The position numbers and the translations under genes are program-made. From Pseudomonas putida (GTDB lineage Bacteria > Pseudomonadota > Gammaproteobacteria > Pseudomonadales > Pseudomonadaceae), in contig NZ_CP113097.1 of the NCBI RefSeq assembly GCF_026625125.1, positions 2,666,001-2,730,000 on the forward strand: a DNA stretch of 64,000 nucleotides, read 5' to 3'. The notes below the pieces were generated by a model. That model saw nothing but the letters and a program-made list of their open reading frames with translations, did not search any database and was not told where the DNA came from. Numbering within the stretch: the stretch's first letter is position 1; every line of letters starts with the position of its first letter. Of the stretch, positions 17,664 through 26,003 are shown in pieces.

Positions 17664-17839
17664 GAACGATCTCGACTTGTTGTTCTCTCCCCATGCCTTG
17701 GACCACACCGGCCGGTGCGTGCAGGGGATGCATGGACAGCATAGGGGCCAGCGCTGCACATCCACAAATTAAATGTTGGAATGCGCAGTATTTGATTGCT
17801 GAATGGCAGCCTGCTTCGCTGGGCGTGCCTGGTCCAGAG

Positions 17840-18511
17840 TCAACCCGCCCGATCAGCCACCAGTAACAATGACTGCGGCGCTGTGCTTTGTGGGTGTTGC
17901 GGCTCTTGTAAGCTCACCACCCTGAAACCTGCCATGTCCAACGCGTTCAACCAACTGGCCAGGGTGCGGAAATACCACGGCATGGGTTGCCACTTCCCGG
18001 CTACCCCGGCAAACGACTCTTCACGCCAGCCATCCTGGTAATCCCCGTGCGCCTGACTCCAGGGGTGCAGTGTCTGGATCACCAGCGCGCCGCCAGGGGC
18101 CAACAGCGCGTTGATCGCCACCAGCAGCGGGATGATGTCCTGATGCAACAAGGCGAAGTTGCTGCAGATCAGGTCATAACCCCTACCGATCTGGACCGCG
18201 CCATCGCACAGTTGCTGGTAGCTGGCCAGGTGCACCTTCGGCGAGCCTGCTTTGCGTGCTGCCTCAACCAGCGCGGCGTCGCCATCCACCCCGGTGGCAT
18301 CGATGCCGCGGTCGGCCAAGGCGCGCAGCAGCCACCCCTCACCACACCCCAGGTCCAGAACGCGCTCAGGCTGGCGGCCCAGTATCGCGAACAGCATGGC
18401 TTGATCGGTGACTTGCCGCCGGCTTTCGATAGCCCCGCTGCGCACGGCTTCGATCCAGCGCTGGGCGTTTTGCTGCCAGCTAAGGCGCAGCGCTGCTTCA
18501 GGTGAGGGCAT
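17840..18511 (-). CDS. Class I SAM-dependent methyltransferase
   Basis: A cytosolic methyltransferase of 223 residues with the SAM-binding motif I VLDLGCGEGWLLRALADRG, acidic motif GVDGDAALVEAAR, and post-I elements ICSNFALLHQD and LAPGGALVIQTLHP. The substrate is not deducible. The start MPSPEAALRL at 18511 is chosen; the open frame extends upstream into the next gene without a better start. It lies 44 bases downstream of the PEBP-like gene. Confidence 0.88.
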   Translation of the reverse strand: MPSPEAALRLSWQQNAQRWIEAVRSGAIESRRQVTDQAMLFAILGRQPERVLDLGCGEGWLLRALADRGIDATGVDGDAALVEAARKAGSPKVHLASYQQLCDGAVQIGRGYDLICSNFALLHQDIIPLLVAINALLAPGGALVIQTLHPWSQAHGDYQDGWREESFAGVAGKWQPMPWYFRTLASWLNALDMAGFRVVSLQEPQHPQSTAPQSLLLVADRAG

Positions 18512-18555
18512 GGTGGCCTCCGGGGTTGCCTGCGACAACGCCGGTACGCTCAAAC

Positions 18556-19107
18556 TCAATGTCCATACTTGCCAACCAGGCTCTGCGCACCTAATGCATG
18601 CCCTTGCAGCAACTCCATCAGGCCATTGCGATCCAGCCCCTCGGGCAAGATGCCGATGGGTATGTCCGTGGCTATCAGGGTCAAGGCATAGTGGTGCGGG
18701 TTGTCCCCGGCTGGTGGGCACGGCCCGCGGTAGGTGAGGGTGCCGCGCGAATTACGGCCCACGGTCACACCCTTGGTGGTCAAGGCGTACTTGCCTTCTT
18801 TGAGGCTACCCAGCTCAGGGTCGATGTTATAAGCGACCCAATGCACCACCCCGATACCCTTGGCGCCGTCCGGGTCGAACATCACCAAAGCCAGCGAGCG
18901 CGTGCCAGCAGGCAAATTCATCCAGCTTAACTGCGGGGTACGCTCCTCGCCCGCGCCGCAGGCCGGGTCGGGCCCGACCTGCTGCAGGGCGATGACGCCC
19001 CCATCGGTGAACGACGATGAGCTGATCGACAGCGCACCGGAGTCGCTGCCCGCAGCCAGGGCGGTGCAGGGCAGCAGCGCGGCGAGCAGCCAGGGTTTGA
19101 GGTTCAT
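18556..19107 (-). CDS. Exported YbhB/YbcL-type PEBP protein
   Basis: A protein of 183 residues with a signal peptide (MNLKPWLLAALLPCTALAAG) and a phosphatidylethanolamine-binding-like fold: PQLSWMNLPAGTRSLALVMFDPDG, VVHWVAYNIDPE, YRGPCPPAGDNPHHYALTL. These match the YbhB/YbcL family, related to Raf kinase inhibitor proteins but of unknown bacterial function. It is probably periplasmic. Confidence 0.9.
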   Translation of the reverse strand: MNLKPWLLAALLPCTALAAGSDSGALSISSSSFTDGGVIALQQVGPDPACGAGEERTPQLSWMNLPAGTRSLALVMFDPDGAKGIGVVHWVAYNIDPELGSLKEGKYALTTKGVTVGRNSRGTLTYRGPCPPAGDNPHHYALTLIATDIPIGILPEGLDRNGLMELLQGHALGAQSLVGKYGH

Positions 19108-19155
19108 GGCGATTCCTTGGCAAGGCGACTCGCCGCAGTGTAGCCCAGGCTGCCG

Positions 19156-19467
19156 TCAGCGGCTGTCCTGGTCCTCGGCAGTGCCGCCGGTATGCCCAGC
19201 GCCAGACCCCGTCGCTTCGCCAGTGCTGTTGGAGCCGCCTGCGGCGCCATCGGCGGCATCGCCGCCAGTGTTGGCGCTGTCGTTGTCCCGGCTGCTGCCG
19301 GGGCTGTTGACGCTGCTGCCTTCACCGGCAGTCTTGCCGCCTTGCTGGTCGGTTTTCGGGTAGGCGTCGGTGTTGGTATTGGAGGTGTCAGAAGCGGCGA
19401 AACTGGTAGCCGAGCCAAGGCCCAGGGCGAGCGTGAAGAGCAGGGGGAGGGGGCGAATGCGGATCAT
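19156..19467 (-). CDS. Small secreted low-complexity protein
   Basis: A protein of 103 residues with a signal peptide (MIRIRPLPLLFTLALGLGSATSFA) and a mature part made almost entirely of Ser, Gly, Thr, Asn, Asp and Ala (for example SNTNTDAYPKTDQQGGK), with no hydrophobic core. It looks like an intrinsically disordered exported peptide. An AGGAGATTCGCC ribosome-binding site precedes the ATG at 19467. No family recognised. Confidence 0.7.
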   Translation of the reverse strand: MIRIRPLPLLFTLALGLGSATSFAASDTSNTNTDAYPKTDQQGGKTAGEGSSVNSPGSSRDNDSANTGGDAADGAAGGSNSTGEATGSGAGHTGGTAEDQDSR

Positions 19468-19578
19468 GGCGAATCTCCTGTGCGGATGATCTGTCATTCG
19501 TTTGGCTGGCCAATGATGGCCGGGTGCCCTTGGGGCGACGGGCGGTCACCCTGCGGGCCGCCCGGCAGCCCCCTGGCT

Positions 19579-20871
19579 TCAGTGGGCGTTGACGCCTGGG
19601 GCCGGAGCCTCTGTTGGCTCCAGCGGCGGGTGCTCCTGCGCCGCCTGCTTCAGGTCTTCGGTCACGCGCAATTCTGCGCCAGTCGGCGAGAACGTGGTCG
19701 AGGCGGTGAACGGTGCCGGGTGCTCCGCCGCTGGGCGTTTGCCGCGGCGCCAGAGGAAAAAGCACACCATACCCAGGTTGACCACGGCAAAGGCCCAGAA
19801 CAGCCCCGCCTCGCCAAACTCGGTCATCGCCGGCGAAATCGCCAGCGGGGCCATGGCCGACCCCAGCGAGTTGATCAGCAGCAGGCCCTGGATCATCGGC
19901 ACCAGTGCATCGGACGGGGCCCGGTCGGCCGCATGGCTGACCGCAACCGGGTACAGCGCGAACACCCCACCACCGAGCAGGAACAGCATCACCGGCAGTA
20001 GCGGTGACTGCGAGGGCAGGAACACGGTGATCAGCGACAGCACCACGCACAGCGCTGCCAGGGCGATCAGCACATCCTGGCGGTCCTTGCGGTCGGACCA
20101 GCGCCCCACCGGATACTGCAACAGCATGGCGCCCAGGATCACCCAGGCCATCATGTTGCCGACTTCGCCCACGTCCAGGCCGATGCGCTGCAGGTACAGC
20201 GGCAGCAAGGCGTAGATCCCGGCGATGGCCACGCCCGAACCGAAGCAACCGACCAGCCCGGACGGCGCCACACCCAGCAACTGGCGTGGCTTCAACGGTT
20301 CGACCTGGTCCAGCAGCGGCGATACCCGCGGCAGGATCACGATCGGCAGCACCGACAATGCGGCCAGCATGCCGGCCAGCATGAACGGTGCGCTGTCACC
20401 CAGGTGCGTGATTTCGCCCAAACCGGCCTGGGCAATCACCCCGGCGCCGTAGAAGGCAATCATGTACAGCGCCAGCAACCGGCCGCGGATCTTCGCGTCG
20501 CCCGCCAGCAGCAGCCAGCTCTCGATCACCAGGAACACGCCGACTGCAGCCCAGCCGTTGATCAGGCGCAGGATCGACCACCAGGTGGTGTCGTAGAAAA
20601 GGCCCTGCAGCAGGATGGTCGCGGCGATCAGCGCGGCGAAGCTAGAGTAGGCGCGGATATGGCCGATGCGCAGGATCAGCCGGTCGTTGAAGATTGCGCC
20701 CAGGGTCAGGCCCAGGAAGTAGCTCGACGAAACGATACCGATCATCGTTGCCGATTCACCGGCAGCGCCAAGGCGCAGGGTAGTCAGGGAAGACATGAAA
20801 CCGTTGCCCAGGGCAATGATGAACAGCCCGAGCAGGGGCGCCAGCGCCATGGCCAGCAAACGCGCAGACAT
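19579..20871 (-). CDS. MFS transporter, YcaD-like
   Basis: An inner-membrane major facilitator of 430 residues with 12 hydrophobic segments, beginning MSARLLAMALAPLLGLFIIALGNGF. Elements SYFLGLTLGAIFNDRLILRIGHIRAY and LLQYPVGRWSDRKDRQ are typical of the MFS group that includes YcaD. The C-terminal 50 residues are hydrophilic and Pro/Glu-rich. Substrate unknown. The start at 20871 follows an ACTTGAGGTTTGT leader. Confidence 0.88.
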   Translation of the reverse strand: MSARLLAMALAPLLGLFIIALGNGFMSSLTTLRLGAAGESATMIGIVSSSYFLGLTLGAIFNDRLILRIGHIRAYSSFAALIAATILLQGLFYDTTWWSILRLINGWAAVGVFLVIESWLLLAGDAKIRGRLLALYMIAFYGAGVIAQAGLGEITHLGDSAPFMLAGMLAALSVLPIVILPRVSPLLDQVEPLKPRQLLGVAPSGLVGCFGSGVAIAGIYALLPLYLQRIGLDVGEVGNMMAWVILGAMLLQYPVGRWSDRKDRQDVLIALAALCVVLSLITVFLPSQSPLLPVMLFLLGGGVFALYPVAVSHAADRAPSDALVPMIQGLLLINSLGSAMAPLAISPAMTEFGEAGLFWAFAVVNLGMVCFFLWRRGKRPAAEHPAPFTASTTFSPTGAELRVTEDLKQAAQEHPPLEPTEAPAPGVNAH

Positions 20872-21309
20872 ACAAACCTCAAGTTGGAGTGGCGGTGAGA
20901 GAGCGCCTTTTCGAACGCGCACGCCAAACAGGCCCAATGAGGGCCGCGAGGTTGCACGGGTGTGCCTGGGCTGGATGCGACCTGGGCAAGACTCAACCGC
21001 TGGCAGCATGAAGCGCTGGGCCGGGCGGGGTCGGTTGAGCCTATTTCACATGACGGGCATGTGGTCAGGCACGGACTCTGTCGTTGCTGCCGGTTGCCAC
21101 CGTTCAAGGCGACGGGCGAAAAGGAGGCGCGATTCTACGGCCTGCGCACGATTTACCCAAGGGGCCAGGGGCTGCGACGCGACGCCGCAGGTCGGAAGGG
21201 GGCCGTTTTCAGCCTTACCCGGTATTCAAGAGAGCAGCAAATCAGCCGCAGGGCCTTGACGCCTGCTGCATAATGTCGCCCTGCACCCTTTCCAAGGAAG
21301 GCTTACCCC
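20872..21309. other. 438-base intergenic region between divergent transporters
   Basis: Separates the divergent MFS (minus) and AEC (plus) genes and must hold both promoters. I saw no convincing coding sequence, hairpin or recognisable operator. Short open frames here lack ribosome-binding sites and read like out-of-frame Arg-rich noise. Confidence 0.5.
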
Positions 21310-22185
21310 ATGCTCGCTTCACTGTTCGCCGTTCTGGCCCCGGTCTTCATCGTCGCCGGCATCGGCTACGCCTGGGCCCGCAAGGGCCTGGATTACCCCA
21401 CCGCATTCGTCGCGCGCATGGTCATGACCGTGGGCACGCCTTCGCTGGTGCTGTCGACCCTCAGCCGTACCGAACTGGACCCGGCAGCTTTCACCAGCAT
21501 GGCAATGGCCTGCCTGCTGTGCACCCTGGCGATGGCGGTGGGCGGCTGGCTGGTGTGCCGCGCCTCGGGCCATCACTGGCGCGTGCTGGTGCCGGCGTTC
21601 ATGTTCCCCAACACCGGCAACATGGGCCTGCCCATCAGCCTGTATGCCTTCGGTGAGCATGGGCTGGCGTTGGCGGTAGCGTTCTTCCTTACCCTGTCGA
21701 TCGTGCAGTTCACGCTGGGCATGGCCATCTCCGGTACGGCAGCCTCGTTCAAGGCGCTGCTGCGCAACCCCATCGTCATCAGCCTGGCTGGGGCCATGCC
21801 GATCATCTTCCTGGACTTCGAACTGCCGCGCTGGCTGGCCAATACGGCAGACCTGCTCGGTGGCATGTCGATTCCGCTGATGCTGCTGACCCTGGGCGTA
21901 TCGCTGGCGAGCATCCGCGCGCAGCACATCGCCAGCGGCCTGGTGCTGGGCGGCGTGCGCATCGTGCTGGGGGCGGGTGTGGGTTGGGCAGTGGGCATGG
22001 CGCTGGGGCTGGAGCAGATGGAGCGGGCGGTGCTGATGCTGCAGTCGGCCATGCCGGTGGCGGTCTTCAACTACTTGATGGCGGTGCGCGCCAACCGTGA
22101 GCCGGAGCAGGTGGCCAACCTGGTGATGTGCTCGACCGTGTTGTCGTTTGCCTGGTTACCGCTGGTGCTGGCCTGGTGGCTTTGA
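21310..22185 (+). CDS. AEC-family transporter (auxin efflux carrier-like)
   Basis: An inner-membrane carrier of 291 residues with about ten helices: MLASLFAVLAPVFIVAGIGYAWARKG, PNTGNMGLPISLYAFG (the family NxGNxGLP motif), and AMPVAVFNYLMAVRANREPEQVA at the C-terminus. It belongs to the same family as the 15094 gene but is not a recent duplicate. The ATG follows AAGGAAGGC. Substrate unknown. Confidence 0.9.
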   Translation: MLASLFAVLAPVFIVAGIGYAWARKGLDYPTAFVARMVMTVGTPSLVLSTLSRTELDPAAFTSMAMACLLCTLAMAVGGWLVCRASGHHWRVLVPAFMFPNTGNMGLPISLYAFGEHGLALAVAFFLTLSIVQFTLGMAISGTAASFKALLRNPIVISLAGAMPIIFLDFELPRWLANTADLLGGMSIPLMLLTLGVSLASIRAQHIASGLVLGGVRIVLGAGVGWAVGMALGLEQMERAVLMLQSAMPVAVFNYLMAVRANREPEQVANLVMCSTVLSFAWLPLVLAWWL

Positions 22186-22190
22186 CTCGA

Positions 22191-22211
22191 CCGGCCCCGC
22201 GAAGGGGCCGG
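22191..22211. terminator. GC-rich terminator hairpin
   Basis: Arms CCGGCCCC and GGGGCCGG around a GCGAA loop, between the convergent AEC and lipoprotein genes, with no strong T-tract. Confidence 0.6.
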
Positions 22212-22220
22212 TAGTCACCC

Positions 22221-22853
22221 TCACTTATCGAACAAGCGCTCGTGCACCCAGCCCTTGTCGGTCAGCACCATCGCTGTTGTTTCCTTGACCGGCGCCTGGT
22301 TGGTGGCCACGGCCTCATGCAGCGTGGGAATGTTCGCTTGCACTTCGTCGTCCGCCGCCCAGGCCGGCAGGCCGGTGATCTTGTAGGCGTAGGTGACATT
22401 GGAAATCGTCTGGCCCATCACCTCACCCGGTTCGGTGAAGCGCTCGATCGCAGTGACCTGCGCCTTGCCGAAACACAACCCACCGCGGGTTTTGCCGTTG
22501 AGCGTTTTCTGCGCGTCAGCCTTGTAGTACTTGCGGCCTTCATCGGTAAGGTCGTAGGCGTAATAGATGTCGGTGCGTGCTGGCTGCCACAGGCGTTCCG
22601 GCACTTCAGTGCGGGAAATTTCCTTCTCGCTGACCACGCCGACTTGCGCCAGCGCGTGCAGCGCCTTGTTGGTGCCGGTGGTGTCGAAATCCTGGGTCTT
22701 GGCGGGGAAAGAAGTGACTACGAAGCAGTGGGGGTACTGGGTGTCGAGGTAGGCTTGCGCGGCGTTCTGGAAATGGGTTTCGCGGGTGTCCGTGGTGTCC
22801 GAGCAGCCAGCCACAGTGGCCAGCAGCGCCAGCGGTACGAGCTTCCTGTACAT
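22221..22853 (-). CDS. Hypothetical lipoprotein
   Basis: A protein of 210 residues with a lipoprotein signal (MYRKLVPLALLATVAGC, Cys near residue 17). The mature part contains YLDTQYPHCFVVTSFPAK, YDLTDEGRKYYK, GGLCFGKAQVTAIERF and TYAYKITGLPAWA. The repeated mention of a 'DEGRKYY...CFGK' core is seen in several gamma-proteobacterial lipoproteins of unknown function; I cannot name a family with certainty. The minus-strand gene stands alone. Confidence 0.75.
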   Translation of the reverse strand: MYRKLVPLALLATVAGCSDTTDTRETHFQNAAQAYLDTQYPHCFVVTSFPAKTQDFDTTGTNKALHALAQVGVVSEKEISRTEVPERLWQPARTDIYYAYDLTDEGRKYYKADAQKTLNGKTRGGLCFGKAQVTAIERFTEPGEVMGQTISNVTYAYKITGLPAWAADDEVQANIPTLHEAVATNQAPVKETTAMVLTDKGWVHERLFDK

Positions 22854-22981
22854 GATCAAGCGTCCTTGGATGGCGAAGATAAAACCGGTGGGTCAGAATT
22901 AGAACCCACGGGCTAGAGCGGCGCAATCGTGGCAAGACGGCATCTCGACGTAGTTCTCAGATTCACCGCGGGCCGGTCCAG

Positions 22982-24115
22982 TCATCTTTCATCCTGGGTA
23001 TCGATACTCACCACCACCGACATCCCAGGGCTCAGACGCCTGGCCGCTGGCTGGTCGGCATCGACGGTAATGCGCACGGGTATTCGCTGGGCGATCTTGA
23101 CGAAGTTGCCGGTGGCGTTGTCGGCTTGCAGTAAAGCGAACTCGGAGCCTGTGGCCGGTGAAATCTGCTGCACATGGCCCCGCAGCTTCAGGTGGTTGAG
23201 GGCGTCGACGGTGAAGGTCACCGGCTGGCCGATACGCACATTGGCCATCTGGGTTTCCTTCATGTTGGCAATCACCCACACGGTATCGGGTACCAGCGCC
23301 ATCAGTTGAGCGCCGGAGTTGACGTAGGCCCCCAGGCGCGTGCCGATCTGCCCCAGTTGGCCATCGCGCGGGGCTGTGACGCGGGTATTGTCCAGATCGA
23401 TGCGCGCCAGCTCCACGGCTGCCTTGGCGTTTTCCACCGAGGCCTCCAGTGCGGCGCGGTTGACGATGACCGTCTCGCGGTCCTGACGGGCGATGGCCAG
23501 CGCGGCTTTGGCCTGGGCCAGGGTGGCGACGGCAGCGGCCTGGCTGGCACGGGTGACGTCCAGGTCGCGGCGCGACACCGAGCCATCGCTGACCAGCGCC
23601 TGGTTGCGGCTGAGGTCGGCGCGGGCCTTGTCCGCCTGGGCCTTGGCATCGCCGATGGCGGCCTGACGTTGGGCGATGGTGGCTTCGGCGCTGTTGCGCT
23701 GCTGCAGGTTGTTGGCCTGCGCCGCTTGCTCCTGTTGCAATTGGGCGATGGCCTGGGCCAGGCGTTGTTTGTAGATGCGGTCGTCCAGTTGCACTAGCAA
23801 ATCGCCGGCCTTGACGGACTGGAAGTCATGTACAGGCACAGCGACCACATAACCGCTCAGTTGCGGCCCGATGATGGTGACCTGGCCGCGTACCATGGCG
23901 TTTTCGGTACTTTCGATGGCACTGCCGAACGGCGGCAGGCGCCAGGCATAGAGCACCAGCAGGATGCCGGCCAGGGCCACGCAGGCAAACATGATCGAAG
24001 ACAGGATACGCACCCGTCGCGTGCGCACCGGGCTGGTGGGTTCGCTGGGCGGTGTGGCGCCTTCCGGGGTCTCGGCAAGCGCAGTGGTGGTGGTAGTGCG
24101 GCTTTGGTCGGTCAT
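22982..24115 (-). CDS. EmrA/HlyD-type periplasmic adaptor
   Basis: A membrane-fusion protein of 377 residues: a cytoplasmic tail, one helix at about residues 37-58 (RILSSIMFACVALAGILLVLYAW), a biotinyl-lipoyl half (VRGQVTIIGPQLSGYVVAVPVHDFQSVKAGDLL), a long alpha-hairpin of about 130 residues rich in Ala and Gln, and a beta-barrel (IDLDNTRVTAPRDGQLG). It overlaps the upstream DHA2 transporter gene by four bases (ATGA), so the two form a pump. A TolC-like outer-membrane gene is not adjacent. Confidence 0.92.
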   Translation of the reverse strand: MTDQSRTTTTTALAETPEGATPPSEPTSPVRTRRVRILSSIMFACVALAGILLVLYAWRLPPFGSAIESTENAMVRGQVTIIGPQLSGYVVAVPVHDFQSVKAGDLLVQLDDRIYKQRLAQAIAQLQQEQAAQANNLQQRNSAEATIAQRQAAIGDAKAQADKARADLSRNQALVSDGSVSRRDLDVTRASQAAAVATLAQAKAALAIARQDRETVIVNRAALEASVENAKAAVELARIDLDNTRVTAPRDGQLGQIGTRLGAYVNSGAQLMALVPDTVWVIANMKETQMANVRIGQPVTFTVDALNHLKLRGHVQQISPATGSEFALLQADNATGNFVKIAQRIPVRITVDADQPAARRLSPGMSVVVSIDTQDER

Positions 24116-25761
24116 CGGTTGGTAGTACCGCTGGAGGAATCGGGTGAAGCGGCCTGGCGGGCTGTGTACCACAGCCAGGAACCGCGGATGCAAATCCAGA
24201 TCATGGTGAGGATGGCGATGCTGCCGATCAGCATGAACACATCGTTGTAGGCCATGACGTTGGCCTCACGCGTGGCCGCGTTGGCCAATACGCGCAGGCC
24301 GGCCTCGCTGCGCAGCGCCGGGTCGGCGAGGATACCGGCATAACCACTGCCACCGCTTTGCACGCGGGCGTTGACCAGCGGTTCGAGGTAGCTCAGGCGG
24401 TCGACCAGGTGGCTGGAGTGGAATTTTTCGCGCCAGGTCTGGAAGGTCCCCAGCAGCGCGGCGCCGATCAGGCCTCCGAGGTTGTTGCAGATGCCGAACA
24501 GCACCGAGAAACTCACCAGGTTGCGCGGGTTGGCGCGCACGTGGCTGATGCCCAGGGCCATGGACGGGCCGAGGAAGAAGGTACTGCCAAAGGCCAGCAG
24601 GAACTGGCTGAGGTACATCTGCGCCGGCCGGGTGAGGTTGCTCGAGCTGCTGTCCATGAACGCCCCGGTGGCCATGGCCAGCAACGAGATGAACAGCGGG
24701 ATCACCAGGTGGTTGGGGCTGATGGTCAGGGCGCTGGTGGCCAGGCCCGCCACCGCGCCGAACAGCATCACCCAGTACAGCGTGCGCATCTGTTCGCTGC
24801 CCATGTTCAGCACCTGCAGAAACCCCACGGCGCCGGTGGACTGCTCGGAGGTGACCATGCGAATCAGGATCACGCACAGGCCCAGGCGGATGATCGCGCC
24901 GCTGCCCAGCCAGCGTGTCATCAGTAGCGGGTTCTGGCGGTTGTGCTCGATGGCCAGGCCGCTGAACACCAAGGCGATCGACGCGGCCAGGGCGACCCCT
25001 ATCCACGGCGCTTCCAGCCACCAGTCGATGCGCCCCAGCGACAGGGCGGCGCAGAGCAGGGCGGTGCCGCTGGCCATCAGGGTAAAGGTCAGAAAGTCCA
25101 GCGGCTCGAAGGTTTTGAAGCGGTCGCCGGGGGGCAGCTTGAGCAGCAGTACGCAACCGAGCGCGGCCAGTGCCAGGCCCAGTTCGAACAAGTACAGGCC
25201 GCGCCATTCAGCGATCTGCAGCAGGTCTTCTGAGAAAATCCGCGCCAGCGGCAGGGCCAGCTGCGAGGCGCCCAGGCCCAGCACCATGGCCTTGAGCCGC
25301 CACTGCGCGGGGAACGCCTGAATCATGTAGTACAGGCCCAGCGAACTCAGCGCGGCCCCTACCATGCCGTGAGCGGCCCGCACGGCGATGGCCGAGTTGA
25401 GGTCGTTGACGAACAGGTGGGCGAAAGTGACCAGTGCGTAAAGCACCAGAAATACTTCGGTGAAGGCGCGCAGGCCGAACTGTTGGCGAAACTTGACCAG
25501 CAGCAGGTTCATCGACACGTTGGTCATGACATAGGCGGCGGGTAACCAGGCCATTTCCGCAGTGGTCGCGCCCAGGGCCCCTTGCAGAAACACCAGGTTG
25601 GCGGTGACCAGCGCGCTGCCCAGGCCGCCGGTGATCGCCACCAGCAGCCCGACCATGCCGAAGGCCAGGCGTTTGGCCGGTGTATGCAGGGGCGTGGAAG
25701 GGGAACCGGGCAGGCTGGGCTTTTCGTGCGGCAGCCACTGGTGAGGGGTGTATTTATCCAT
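24112..25761 (-). CDS. EmrB-type DHA2 MFS efflux transporter
   Basis: A 14-helix drug:proton antiporter of 549 residues, beginning MDKYTPHQWLPHEKP and continuing with FGMVGLLVAITGGLGSALVTANLVFLQGALG. The DHA2 features EMAWLPAAYVMTNVSMNLL and a long C-terminal hydrophilic loop (TFQTWREKFHSSHLVDRLSYL) are visible. It works with the adaptor encoded just downstream. Substrate unknown. Confidence 0.92.
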   Translation of the reverse strand: MDKYTPHQWLPHEKPSLPGSPSTPLHTPAKRLAFGMVGLLVAITGGLGSALVTANLVFLQGALGATTAEMAWLPAAYVMTNVSMNLLLVKFRQQFGLRAFTEVFLVLYALVTFAHLFVNDLNSAIAVRAAHGMVGAALSSLGLYYMIQAFPAQWRLKAMVLGLGASQLALPLARIFSEDLLQIAEWRGLYLFELGLALAALGCVLLLKLPPGDRFKTFEPLDFLTFTLMASGTALLCAALSLGRIDWWLEAPWIGVALAASIALVFSGLAIEHNRQNPLLMTRWLGSGAIIRLGLCVILIRMVTSEQSTGAVGFLQVLNMGSEQMRTLYWVMLFGAVAGLATSALTISPNHLVIPLFISLLAMATGAFMDSSSSNLTRPAQMYLSQFLLAFGSTFFLGPSMALGISHVRANPRNLVSFSVLFGICNNLGGLIGAALLGTFQTWREKFHSSHLVDRLSYLEPLVNARVQSGGSGYAGILADPALRSEAGLRVLANAATREANVMAYNDVFMLIGSIAILTMIWICIRGSWLWYTARQAASPDSSSGTTNR

Positions 25762-26003
25762 GGCGCAGACTGTACCCACAGGCCCTACTGCCGGCAAGCC
25801 GCCAGCAGCGCCACTGCTGGCTCAGCCCCGAGCAGTGCAGAGCTCATACTGCAGCTCGAACCTGTCCGTTTTTGAGGAGCAACCCAAATACCTTTGGGCG
25901 CACCTGTCTTGCTCAACTCCAAAAGCTGGCGCGACCCCAGTGGGAGCCGGCTTGCCGGCGATAGGGCCAGTGCAGGCGCAAAAAAAGCCAAAGGTCTAAA
26001 AAA
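25762..26003. repeat. REP-type palindrome in the intergenic region before uvrA2
   Basis: The 242-base gap between the DHA2 start and the UvrA2 stop contains, at about 25941-25968, the palindrome-bearing motif TGGGAGCCGGCTTGCCGGCG, a variant of the repetitive extragenic palindrome abundant in P. putida. The same core recurs near 49770 and 49943. No gene is evident in the gap. Confidence 0.7.

Noticed and set aside
20962..21273. Possible 103-residue gene between the divergent transporters
   Set aside because: No ribosome-binding site, Arg/Gly-rich sequence and no recognisable features; the interval more likely holds promoters.
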